Positions 15,718 through 23,207 of a stretch of DNA of 33,842 bases are shown here, one piece after another. The stretch is from Bacillota bacterium (lineage in GTDB: Bacteria > Bacillota > Bacilli > Alicyclobacillales > Alicyclobacillaceae): NCBI GenBank assembly GCA_021799255.1, contig JAJZAV010000006.1, forward strand, positions 1-33,842. Reading direction: 5' to 3'. Every line of letters begins with the position of its first letter. Position 1 is the first letter of the stretch. The notes beneath the pieces were generated by a model that ran no database searches, had not been told where the DNA came from, and saw nothing but the letters and a program-made list of their open reading frames with translations. The position numbers were made by a program, and so were the translations under genes.

Positions 15718-16932
15718 CTACCCGTCTTTTCGCAGCGTTGACAGGACGCCGCGGATGATCCGTGCCGCTTCATCGATTTCTTCGGCAGTATTCCGTTCGC
15801 CGACGCTGAAGCGAATGGACTGTTGCGCTTCTTCGACGGTGCGTCCACACGCGATGAGCACGTGGCTGGGTGTCAGCGAACCAGCGGAGCACGCCGCACC
15901 GGCCGACGCCGCTATTCCCTCCAGATCCAGCCTCGCGAGCAACTGGTGACTCTTGAACCCGCGAAACGAAACATTCAAGATGCTATCTGCAGCCTCGGAC
16001 ATCGGCGTGTTGCGATGCACTCCAGCGATGGCTGACAAGTGCCACCAAAGCCTATCGCGCAAGGTCCTCAAATGCTCTTTTCGTTCCTCGAAGCCCATGC
16101 GCAACCGCCTCGCCGCAGAGCCGAACCCCACGATTCCGGCGACGTTTTCGGTTCCCGCCCTCTTGCCCCGTTCTTGCGCTCCGCCTGGCAGTACCGGAAC
16201 CCAAAGAGCATCTTCTCGGAGGTACGCGGCCCCGACCCCTTGCGGTCCATGAATCTTGTGGGCGGAGAATGCCGCAGAATCCAGTGCGCTGTCCTTTAGC
16301 CTCATCTGCGTAACGCCCATGGCTTGAACCATGTCCGAATGAACGTGAATTCCAGGGAACTCGCGCTTCACGGACGCGGCTGTTTCCATGACGGGCAGCA
16401 TGGTTCCAATCTCGTTGTTCACGGCCATCATCGCAACGATGGCCGTGTCGTCACGAATGGCATCGAGGACGCTCTCCACTTTGACGCGTCCCTCGAAGTC
16501 TGGCGGAACGAGGGTCACCGTCGCTCCCAGCTTTTCAAGCCAACTGCACGTCTCGAGAACGCAAGGATGCTCTACCGCCGTCGCGACGATGTGTCTCCTC
16601 TTGGGATGGCCGAGGGGGTTGGCGGACTCGCCGCCCTGGGACGGTGATTGCGCAAAACCCTCATCACTTCTCGCGAGGTATGCCCCGAACAGAAGAGCAT
16701 GGTTCGATTCCGTTCCTCCACTTGTGAAGAATACGGACGATTCATTCGCGCCAATCAGCAAAGCCAATTCTCGGCGGGCTTGGTCCACCGCCCGCCGCGC
16801 CATTCGACCAAAATGATGAACGCTTGACGCATTGCCTTCGAATTCGAGTAAGTACGGTTCCATCTCGAGGCGGACTTCGGGGTTAAGCGCGGTGTCCGCC
16901 GCGTTGTCTAGGTAAATTCGGCGCTGGTCCAC
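15718..16932 (-). CDS. Cysteine desulfurase (IscS/NifS family)
   Basis: 404 residues from the GTG at 16932, with a GGGGGG run about 9 bases upstream and the usual start of the family ([13 protein letters not shown]). The frame stays open upstream to 17280 but that part is antisense to the SASP gene. A PLP enzyme that moves sulfur from cysteine to an enzyme persulfide. PLP lysine in [12 protein letters not shown]; catalytic cysteine in [18 protein letters not shown], on the long loop of IscS-like enzymes; histidine motif TSGGTESNH. In Bacillus the matching gene (yrvO) works with mnmA in tRNA 2-thiouridine synthesis and sits under CymR's neighbour; here mnmA is missing next door, so the sulfur acceptor is open. 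Confidence 0.93.
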   Translation of the reverse strand: MDQRRIYLDNAADTALNPEVRLEMEPYLLEFEGNASSVHHFGRMARRAVDQARRELALLIGANESSVFFTSGGTESNHALLFGAYLARSDEGFAQSPSQGGESANPLGHPKRRHIVATAVEHPCVLETCSWLEKLGATVTLVPPDFEGRVKVESVLDAIRDDTAIVAMMAVNNEIGTMLPVMETAASVKREFPGIHVHSDMVQAMGVTQMRLKDSALDSAAFSAHKIHGPQGVGAAYLREDALWVPVLPGGAQERGKRAGTENVAGIVGFGSAARRLRMGFEERKEHLRTLRDRLWWHLSAIAGVHRNTPMSEAADSILNVSFRGFKSHQLLARLDLEGIAASAGAACSAGSLTPSHVLIACGRTVEEAQQSIRFSVGERNTAEEIDEAARIIRGVLSTLRKDG

Positions 16933-17064
16933 GACCTGGCACCCCCCAATCCTGCCGCATATTTTCCATATCATACTACCTTGGGTGAGGACGAGTATAA
17001 GATTTGCGACAAAGGAGACCATAGAAGTCGTGCAAGACAATCCGTCACATGGAGGATGATCCAA

Positions 17065-17256
17065 TTGGCGAACAGAAACCAGTATGTGACTCCCAAGGCG
17101 CAGGGCGCGCTCGAACAGATGAAGTATGAGATTTCGAACGAGTTCGGCGTCCAACTCGGTGCCGACACGACAGCCCGTCAGAATGGTTCCGTGGGTGGAG
17201 AAATCACCAAACGCTTGGTGTCCTTCGCGGAAACCCAACTCTCTGGCGGACGGTAA
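17065..17256 (+). CDS. Alpha/beta-type small acid-soluble spore protein (SASP)
   Basis: 63 residues. SASPs coat and protect DNA in the dormant spore and are degraded by the GPR protease at germination. The two family signatures are nearly intact: [14 protein letters not shown] (GPR-site region) and [18 protein letters not shown]. The start is taken as TTG at 17065 because GGAGG lies 9 bases upstream; an ATG at 17056 abuts that Shine-Dalgarno. A GTATA (about 16994) with a CATAGAA 20 bases on could be a poor SigG promoter. The gene lies on the opposite strand between cymR and the cysteine desulfurase, convergent with cymR. Confidence 0.93.
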   Translation: MANRNQYVTPKAQGALEQMKYEISNEFGVQLGADTTARQNGSVGGEITKRLVSFAETQLSGGR

Positions 17257-17289
17257 AAAAGGCCACTCATTCGCAGTCATTTTAGTCTG

Positions 17290-17326
17290 GACGAAAGCCT
17301 GCGCGACGCTTGCGCAGGCTTTCGTC
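17290..17326. terminator. Strong hairpin between convergent SASP and cymR genes
   Basis: A perfect 15-pair stem (17290-17304 with 17312-17326) with a 7-base loop. It overlaps the cymR stop codon (17325-17327). Neither side has an immediate T tract, although a run of A (17256-17261) gives a T tract about 30 bases further on the minus strand. It probably ends or stabilises transcripts from both sides. Confidence 0.55.
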
Positions 17327-17735
17327 AGATATAGAACATGTATTCGTGGTTGTCGCGCTGACGCATTTCTACGAGATCTGCCAGCGTAAGAGAATCCAGT
17401 ACGCCGAGAATCGCGTTCTCAAGCTGGTCCCAGAGTTGCGTCAACCCGTCCTCTATCTCCGCATCGACGATTTGCAGCGGTCCCTCCAAGGTCAAAATGA
17501 TCTCCTTCACCGTGATCTCCGACTTCGGCCGATTCAATACGTATCCCCCGTACGCCCCTCGGACGCTGCGAACGAGACCGACGTTGCGAAGAGGGGCAAT
17601 CAACTGCTCCAAGTAGTGCTCGGACAAGCCCTGACGTTCCGCGATGGACTTGAGGGAGATGGGGGTTTGCGACTCCATTAAAGCGAGATCCACCAGCAAC
17701 ATCAACCCGTAGCGCCCCTTGGTGGAGATCTTCAT
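17325..17735 (-). CDS. cymR: Rrf2-family regulator, CymR-like
   Basis: 136 residues. CymR represses cysteine and sulfur-uptake genes in Bacillus, with CysK as corepressor. The Rrf2 winged helix is clear: MKISTKGRYGLMLLVDLAL, the recognition helix around SLKSIAERQGLSEHYLEQLIAPLRNVGLVRSVRGAYGGYVL. The Fe-S cysteine triplet of IscR/NsrR is absent, which fits CymR. Its start overlaps the rarA stop by four bases (ATGA). Position between rarA and a cysteine desulfurase is the same as in Bacillus, except for the intervening SASP gene. Confidence 0.9.
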   Translation of the reverse strand: MKISTKGRYGLMLLVDLALMESQTPISLKSIAERQGLSEHYLEQLIAPLRNVGLVRSVRGAYGGYVLNRPKSEITVKEIILTLEGPLQIVDAEIEDGLTQLWDQLENAILGVLDSLTLADLVEMRQRDNHEYMFYI

Positions 17736-19009
17736 GGCTTATCCTCCTCTGGTAGATAATACGTCTTTGGTTCCACCCCAACGGGCCAGTAATTCTGCTC
17801 CACGAAGTGATTCGGGTAATCGTGGGGGTATAGGTATCCTGCCCCACTGCCGAGCCGCGCGGCTCCCGCGTACCCGGTCCCACGCAAGTGCGAAGGAACC
17901 GTGAGTTTGATTCCCGCTTGCACATCGTCCATCGCTCGATTAATCGCGTTGTAGGCCGCGTTAGACTTCTTGGCCGTAGCGAGATAGGTGGTGCATTGGG
18001 CGAGCGCGATGCGGCCTTCGGGCATCCCGATGGAAACCACCGTCTGGTGGGTCGCTTGAGCCAAAACCAGCGCGTGCGGATCTGCGTTTCCGATGTCCTC
18101 CGAAGCGAGGATCATGAGGCGGCGCGCGATGAACGCGGGATCTTCACCAGCAACAAGCATCTTCGCGAGCCACAAAATGGCCGCGTCGGCATCCGAGCCG
18201 CGGACGGACTTTATAAAAGCGGAGATGGTGTCGTAGTGCTCGTCCCCCGACTTGTCGTAAACGACCAAACGGTCCTGAACGGCTCCCCGCACCGCTTCCT
18301 CGTCCACCATCACGGTGCCGTCCGGGCCAACCTCCGCCGCCAGAACGGCCAATTCCAGGGCGTTCAGGGCGCGTCTTGCGTCGCCCGCCGCATGCTGAAT
18401 CAAAAGGTTGATAGCATTCTCCGTGACATGCGGAGACTGCAGTCCCAGCCCGCGTTCCTCATCAGTCAAAGCACGAGAAATCAGGGTCCTGACGTCGCTT
18501 GGTTCCAACGGCTGCAGGCGAAAAATCTGCGACCGAGACATCAGGGCGGAGTTCACCGCAAAGTACGGATTCTCCGTGGTCGCGCCGACGAGCGCGACTA
18601 AACCGGCTTCAACGTGCGGCAACAGCGCGTCTTGCTGAGCCTTATTGAAGCGGTGAATCTCATCGATAAAGAGAACCGTCTTCCTTCCGTACATGGAAAG
18701 CTCGTCCTTCGCAACCGAGATCACCTGACGAATATCGGCAACACCGGCCGTCACCGCGTTCAGCTTCTCGAAGCGGGACTTGGTGGCGTGAGCAATCACC
18801 TCGGCCAGCGTCGTCTTTCCGGTGCCCGGCGGGCCGAAGAGCACGATGGAAAACAACCTGTCCGTCTCAATCATTCGACGCAGCAACGTGTTTGGGCCGA
18901 TGACGTCGTTCTGACCCACCATTTCATCCAGGGATTTGGGTCTCATCCGATACGCAAGCGGGGCTCCCGACTTCTCCTCGTCGGCGGCCCTGGCACTGAA
19001 CAAATCCAT
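17732..19009 (-). CDS. rarA: Replication-associated recombination protein RarA (MgsA)
   Basis: About 425 residues from ATG 19009 (AGGAG 4 bases upstream); ATG 19021 is an alternative. A tetrameric AAA+ ATPase acting at stalled forks. The layout is clear-cut: LAYRMRPKSLDEMVGQ, Walker A GPPGTGKTTL, Walker B VLFIDEIHRFNKAQQD, sensor 1 VGATTENPYFAVNSAL, arginine finger region SRSQIF, sensor 2 AAGDARRALNALE, and the C-terminal RarA tetramerisation domain (GSDADAAILWLAKMLVAGEDP...ASEDIGNADP...LRGTGYAGA). A good promoter lies 40-70 bases upstream, so rarA and cymR look like one transcript. Confidence 0.95.
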   Translation of the reverse strand: MDLFSARAADEEKSGAPLAYRMRPKSLDEMVGQNDVIGPNTLLRRMIETDRLFSIVLFGPPGTGKTTLAEVIAHATKSRFEKLNAVTAGVADIRQVISVAKDELSMYGRKTVLFIDEIHRFNKAQQDALLPHVEAGLVALVGATTENPYFAVNSALMSRSQIFRLQPLEPSDVRTLISRALTDEERGLGLQSPHVTENAINLLIQHAAGDARRALNALELAVLAAEVGPDGTVMVDEEAVRGAVQDRLVVYDKSGDEHYDTISAFIKSVRGSDADAAILWLAKMLVAGEDPAFIARRLMILASEDIGNADPHALVLAQATHQTVVSIGMPEGRIALAQCTTYLATAKKSNAAYNAINRAMDDVQAGIKLTVPSHLRGTGYAGAARLGSGAGYLYPHDYPNHFVEQNYWPVGVEPKTYYLPEEDKP

Positions 19010-19050
19010 TGGGCTCCTCATTTCCTACTGAATTACTCGACATTAATCTT

Positions 19051-19079
19051 ATTATAGGGGACACTGCGCTCCGTTTCAA
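19051..19079 (-). promoter_or_regulatory. Promoter of rarA-cymR
   Basis: Minus-strand TTGAAA (19079-19074), 17 bases, TATAAT (19056-19051): a near-perfect housekeeping promoter. Transcription would start near 19044, about 25-35 bases before the rarA start codon. Confidence 0.8.
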
Positions 19080-19168
19080 TCTCACTGTTCAATGTCGCTG
19101 TTCGTCTTTCCACGCGAAAAAGGCGCCGCAGGAAGCGACGCTTCGTGATTCGTGATTCGCGCTATCGC

Positions 19169-19367
19169 GCGCCCCGCAAATGCCGTGAAACCCATGGGTT
19201 TTGAACCTGCTCTCGCAGGTGGGTGCCCTGCTCATCCAGGAAGCAAATCCGCCTCTTGGCTTTCACCAATAAGGTGGCGGCATGTGCGCTGGTAGAGACG
19301 CCGGACTCCCGATTATCAAAGGTGTTGGCTCAAAACACAAAGGGCTTACACCAACAGCGCAGGGCGC
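19169..19367 (-). ncRNA. ssrS: 6S RNA (SsrS/BsrA type)
   Basis: About 199 bases. 6S RNA mimics an open promoter and sequesters RNA polymerase holoenzyme. The 5' end GCGCCCTGCGC (from 19367) can pair with the 3' end GCGGGGCGC (to about 19169), the long closing stem. Typical Firmicute 6S elements are visible in order: GTGTTTTGAGCC, ACACCTTTGATAATCGGGAG, CCTGGATGAGCAGG and CGGCATTTGCGGGGC. The location between aspS and rarA matches bsrA of Bacillus. The exact ends are estimated from base pairing. A small GC hairpin (CGCGC-GATA-GCGCG) and a T tract (about 19113-19119) follow. Confidence 0.85.
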
Positions 19368-19395
19368 TTCGTAACGCAACGTGTTCCGTGAACTC

Positions 19396-19424
19396 ATGGT
19401 ATCACGCGGTTTCGCACGCCGCAA
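19396..19424 (-). promoter_or_regulatory. Putative promoter of 6S RNA
   Basis: Minus-strand TTGCGG (19424-19419), 17 bases, TACCAT (19401-19396) with an extended -10 TGA before it. The predicted start near 19389 leaves about 22 bases to be trimmed before the mature 6S 5' end. Confidence 0.5.
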
Positions 19425-19508
19425 CCTGTTGAACGATGGTCGCATTCCCAGAGCACTGCCAGTTCCCTGGATCCTAGCCGCCTTCTAGCCAGCGGCACCC
19501 TAATCCGT

Positions 19509-21320
19509 TTATTTCACGGGAGTGGCTGCTCGACCCTTCTTGGCGACGGATAACCGCAGGATGGACAGCTGTTCCTCGCTGATTTGGGAAGGCGCGTCCG
19601 TCATCACGTCGGTGCCGCTCGACGTCTTCGGGAACGCGATGCAGTCGCGAAGCGACGTGCCTTTCCCCATAATCATGACAAGCCTATCCAGCCCAAACGC
19701 AATCCCACCGTGCGGCGGAGTTCCGTACTCAAACGCACTCAGCAAAAAGCCGAACTTCTCCTCAGCCTCTTCCGGAGAAAACCCAAGGGCCGCAAACATC
19801 CTCTCCTGAATGTCGCGCTTAAAAATACGCATGCTGCCGGAGGACAGCTCGTAGCCATTGAGAACGAGATCGTAGGCTTGCGCTCTGGTGGAGCCAGGAT
19901 CCGTCTCCAGCTTGTCGATGTCTTCCCACTTTGGCATGGTGAACGGATGATGCTCGGCCACGTATCGCCCAAGCTCTTCGTCATAGCTGAATAGCGGGAA
20001 GTCGACGACCCAGAGGAAGCGATACTCCTCTTCGTTGATGAGACCCAGCTCCTGAGCGAATTTGACCCGCAGTGCTCCCAGCGCAGTGAGCGCCTTTTTC
20101 CACTCGGACGCGGCGATGAGGATGAGATCCCCGTCCTTGGCGCCGGTGTGCTCGGCGATTTCGCGCAGGGTCTCTTCGGAGAAGAACTTCGCGATAGGAG
20201 ACACGATTTTGCCATCCATCAGGGCGACGGGTGCCACGCCTTTGAGGCCGAAGGGAGCCACGAACCCATTGAGATCGTCCAATTGCTTGCGGGAGTATCC
20301 GGCGCAGCCAGGGGCCACCAAAGCGCGGATGGCGCCCCCTTTGGCGAGTACGTCCTGGAACACGCGAAACTCCGTTCCTGCGACGATGTGAGCGATGTTG
20401 TGAATGGGCAATTCGAAGCGAAGATCTGGCTTGTCGGAGCCGTAGGTCTCCATCGCATCTTGGTACGTCATGCGCATGAACGGGCGTTCAATGCTCGCGC
20501 CAAGCGTTTCTTGGAAAACACGGACAAACATCTCCTCCATGAGAGCGAGAAAGTCATCAAGGCGCATGAACGACATCTCGATGTCGAGCTGCGTGAACTC
20601 CGGTTGCCTGTCCGCGCGCAGATCCTCGTCGCGAAAACAGCGAGCAATCTGGTAGTAGCGTTCCATCCCGCCCACCATCAGCAACTGCTTAAAAATCTGC
20701 GGCGATTGGGGCAGCGCGTAGAATTCTCCCGGCTGCAAGCGGCTCGGCACGACGTAGTCGCGCGCGCCTTCCGGCGTGCTCTTGGTAAGTATCGGCGTCT
20801 CCACCTCCACGAACTGGTTGTCGTCGAGGAAATTGCGAAACGCGCGAAACACGCGGTGTCGCAGCATGAGCATCTGCTGCATCTCTGGGCGGCGGAGATC
20901 CAAGTAGCGATAACGCAACCGGACCATTTCGTCCACGTCAATGCCGTCCTGAATGTAAAACGGCGGGTTCTTCGCCGCGTTGAGAACCTCGAGATCGGTA
21001 ACGACAACCTCGATGGAACCCGTCTCTATCTTCGGATTCACCGTGTCCTCGTCGCGCAGGACAACGCGGCCCTTGGCGGTGAATACGTACTCGTTGCGAA
21101 GTTGCTCAGCCTCGTGATGGATCTGTTTCGGCGTGCCTTTCGCCTCTTCGAAAACGAGCTGGACCACGCCGCTTCTGTCGCGCAAGTCGATGAAGATGAT
21201 GCTCCCCAAGTCTCGCCGACGCTGCATCCAACCGGAAACAATGACCTCGGTTCCGGATGGAGCCTCTAATAGGTCCATCACGCGGTGGGTGCGGTACAAC
21301 CTGGTTTCAAGCGGATGCAT
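19509..21320 (-). CDS. aspS: Aspartyl-tRNA synthetase
   Basis: 603 residues, a normal bacterial length including the GAD insertion domain. N-terminal OB-fold anticodon domain (VIVSGWMQRRRDLGSIIFIDLRD); class II motif 2 FRDEDLRADRQPEFTQLD; motif 3 GIAFGLDRLVMI. In the RRRDLG segment the residue after RRRD is leucine; Pseudomonas-type non-discriminating enzymes have histidine there, so this protein leans to the tRNA-Asp-specific type (inference from one position). AGGGG lies 8 bases before ATG 21320. It follows hisS by 44 bases with no promoter or terminator between, so both genes depend on the hisS T-box leader. Confidence 0.97.
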   Translation of the reverse strand: MHPLETRLYRTHRVMDLLEAPSGTEVIVSGWMQRRRDLGSIIFIDLRDRSGVVQLVFEEAKGTPKQIHHEAEQLRNEYVFTAKGRVVLRDEDTVNPKIETGSIEVVVTDLEVLNAAKNPPFYIQDGIDVDEMVRLRYRYLDLRRPEMQQMLMLRHRVFRAFRNFLDDNQFVEVETPILTKSTPEGARDYVVPSRLQPGEFYALPQSPQIFKQLLMVGGMERYYQIARCFRDEDLRADRQPEFTQLDIEMSFMRLDDFLALMEEMFVRVFQETLGASIERPFMRMTYQDAMETYGSDKPDLRFELPIHNIAHIVAGTEFRVFQDVLAKGGAIRALVAPGCAGYSRKQLDDLNGFVAPFGLKGVAPVALMDGKIVSPIAKFFSEETLREIAEHTGAKDGDLILIAASEWKKALTALGALRVKFAQELGLINEEEYRFLWVVDFPLFSYDEELGRYVAEHHPFTMPKWEDIDKLETDPGSTRAQAYDLVLNGYELSSGSMRIFKRDIQERMFAALGFSPEEAEEKFGFLLSAFEYGTPPHGGIAFGLDRLVMIMGKGTSLRDCIAFPKTSSGTDVMTDAPSQISEEQLSILRLSVAKKGRAATPVK

Positions 21321-21364
21321 GTGACATACCCCTGCCCTTCTGCTTCTAATCGTTGAAACATGGT

Positions 21365-22630
21365 TCAGATCTCTTGTCGTGCCTGGTTCGTGAGGAACTG
21401 AATCGCCTCGTGTTCCGGAATCTCCTGCTGCACGCCAGTCGAGAGATCCTTGATGGACACGGTGTTATGCAGTAGCTCATCGCCGCCGAACACGGCAACA
21501 AAGCGGGCGTGTTCCCTATCCGCCGCCTTAAACTGAGCCTTCATCCCCTTGCCCTGATAGTCCTTGTCGGCCCTGATGCCGTTCTTTCGCAAACGGTGAA
21601 CGAACTTTTGCGCCGTGATTGCCGCCGCCTCGTCTGCAACCGCCACGAACACGTCGAGACCGCTCTTTTGACTGGGTTCGCCACCGTTGGACTTTCTCAT
21701 CAAGATGGCCCGTTCCATGCCAATAGCGAAGCCTATTCCTGGCGTCGGAGGACCGTCGAGTTGCTCCACCAGCCCATTGTAGCGGCCACCTCCGCCGAGG
21801 CTGCCGCTGCCTGGATAGGTCAGTTCCCACGCCGTGCGCGTGTAGTAGTCAAGGCCTCGAACGAGGAGAGGATTCACCTCGTAACGCACCTCAAAGGCGT
21901 CGAGCAAGGCTTTCGTGCCCTCGAAGTGCTGGCGGCAGTCGGAGCAAAGCGAATCGAGGATGGTTGGCGCGCCAACTTCCTCAAGGACGGCCTGACACCC
22001 GCGCTTGCAATCGAAGATGCGCAGCGGGTTCTTGTCGATGCGCCGACTACAATCCGAGCACAATTTATCCCGAACCGGATCAAGCGCCTCCAGCATCCGC
22101 TCCTTGTGCACAGCGCGACAAACGGGGCAGCCGACGCTGTTCAACTCGACGCTGACGCCTTCGAGCCCGAACTCGTGGAGGACATCCACAGACAGCGCGA
22201 TGATCTCGGCATCAATGTCCGGCCCGTCCGCTCCGAGGGCCTCGCACCCAAGTTGATAAAACTGCCGTTGTCGACCGGCCTGTGGGTTCTCGTACCGGAA
22301 CATGGGCCCTACGTAATACAGTTTCGACACACCGGGATTCGCGTACAGCTTGTTCTCCACGTACGCCCGAATCACGCCTGCCGTCCCCTCCGGGCGAAGC
22401 GTCATGCTGCGCCCCTTCTTGTCTGGGAACGTGTACATCTCCTTCTCGACAATGTCGGTGGTCTCCCCAACGGATCTGACAAACACCTCGGTGTGCTCGA
22501 AGGCTGGCGTCCGAATCTCTTGAAAGTGATACGCCCGAAACAGGCGTCTCGCGACCGTCTCAAGATTCTCCCACCAGTCCGTTTCACCGGGCAGCAAATC
22601 CACCGTGCCGCGCGGCCTTTGATACGCCAT
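21365..22630 (-). CDS. hisS: Histidyl-tRNA synthetase
   Basis: 421 residues from ATG 22630 with GGGGGG 8 bases upstream; the frame extends to 22963 only because it runs through the T-box leader. Class II features: RPRGTVDLLP at the N-terminus, motif 2 MFRYENPQAGRQRQFYQLG, histidine-A motif LVRGLDYYTRTAWE, and motif 3 GIGFAIGMERAIL. The insertion domain carries cysteine pairs (CPVC, CSDC, CKRGC, CSDC), typical of Firmicute HisRS. The C-terminal anticodon domain ends near QFLTNQARQEI. First gene of the hisS-aspS operon. Confidence 0.97.
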   Translation of the reverse strand: MAYQRPRGTVDLLPGETDWWENLETVARRLFRAYHFQEIRTPAFEHTEVFVRSVGETTDIVEKEMYTFPDKKGRSMTLRPEGTAGVIRAYVENKLYANPGVSKLYYVGPMFRYENPQAGRQRQFYQLGCEALGADGPDIDAEIIALSVDVLHEFGLEGVSVELNSVGCPVCRAVHKERMLEALDPVRDKLCSDCSRRIDKNPLRIFDCKRGCQAVLEEVGAPTILDSLCSDCRQHFEGTKALLDAFEVRYEVNPLLVRGLDYYTRTAWELTYPGSGSLGGGGRYNGLVEQLDGPPTPGIGFAIGMERAILMRKSNGGEPSQKSGLDVFVAVADEAAAITAQKFVHRLRKNGIRADKDYQGKGMKAQFKAADREHARFVAVFGGDELLHNTVSIKDLSTGVQQEIPEHEAIQFLTNQARQEI

Positions 22631-22670
22631 GATGTCATCCCCCCATAAACCCACAAGACATCGAACACAC

Positions 22671-22716
22671 AAAACGCCTTCCATCCCCGTCGATTCCTCG
22701 ACAGGGACGAAAGGCG
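22671..22716 (-). terminator. T-box-controlled terminator before hisS
   Basis: A long hairpin (22716 to 22675, about 18 pairs with three mismatches, GAA-type loop) followed by TTTT on the minus strand (22674-22671). It is the terminator alternative of the leader. Confidence 0.88.
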
Positions 22717-22996
22717 ATGTCTTCCGCGGTGCCACCCTGTTTGAGAGCCATTCGCTCGATGAACGACGAAAAATCTCGCGTTGCTCTCCACTTTGCGCGC
22801 GTAACGTGCGCTTTGCGCCTCCATTCGGAAAAGCCTCACCCTTGCCCGCAGTTCCCATGGGGGTAAGCATCCAAATGTCAGTTCTTCGGGGTTGTCCCGT
22901 GGCACGCCTCTCGGACTCGCTTCCACCAGCACGAATCTCTCTGTGCGAAGGGCCTTGTGCCACCTGTTCCTCGGCATCGAATCGTTGTGAAGTTTG
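22671..22996 (-). promoter_or_regulatory. T-box riboswitch leader of hisS-aspS
   Basis: The T-box AGGGTGGCACCGCGGAAG is at 22738-22721 and a terminator follows. Stem-I landmarks upstream include GAGGAACAGGT (about 22972-22962), CACAGAGAGA (about 22944-22935) and GCTGGTGGAAGCGAGTC (about 22930-22914). The specifier region reads GAACTGACATTTGG (about 22884-22871): GAC (22879-22877, Asp) and CAT (22877-22875, His) overlap by one base. The operon downstream encodes HisRS and AspRS, so a leader able to sense both tRNAs is the likely explanation. Confidence 0.9.
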
Positions 22997-23002
22997 GAAG
23001 GT

Positions 23003-23031
23003 ATTATACGGATGCGAAAGGATTTAGTCAA
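23003..23031 (-). promoter_or_regulatory. Promoter of the hisS-aspS leader
   Basis: Minus-strand TTGACT (23031-23026), 17 bases, TATAAT (23008-23003). Eleven of twelve consensus bases at ideal spacing; transcription should begin near 22996. Confidence 0.87.
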
Positions 23032-23143
23032 TGACTAGGAGCAAATTCGACGCAAACCTCGCCAGGATACTCGCATTCGTATGTGCAAGTCCGTTACACT
23101 GATGGATGTCCAATCCGAGCCGTCCATCGGCGGTAGTCCTACT

Positions 23144-23171
23144 TTGAGCGGCTCGTACCCACTGGTATGAA
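23144..23171 (+). promoter_or_regulatory. Putative promoter of hemQ
   Basis: TTGAGC (23144-23149), 16 bases, TATGAA (23166-23171) with an extended -10 TGG. The predicted start near 23178 is 30 bases before the hemQ ATG. It is divergent from the hisS promoter. Confidence 0.45.
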
Positions 23172-23207
23172 TCTTACAAGAATACAAAATCACACGAACG
23201 GAGTTGG

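Noticed and set aside
19152-19165. Short tandem GTGATTC repeat after the 6S gene
   Set aside because: Only two copies of seven bases; no array or phage-site context.
20148-21269. Long plus-strand frame (373 residues) opposite aspS
   Set aside because: Antisense to a clear AspRS gene; composition is His/Arg/Leu-rich nonsense without motifs or ribosome site. It is a shadow of the codon bias of the real gene.
21509-22648. Long plus-strand frame (379 residues) opposite hisS
   Set aside because: Antisense to HisRS with no family motif; the same shadow effect.
21365-22963. 532-residue form of HisRS
   Set aside because: The first 111 residues are the T-box leader read as protein; ATG 22630 gives the normal length.
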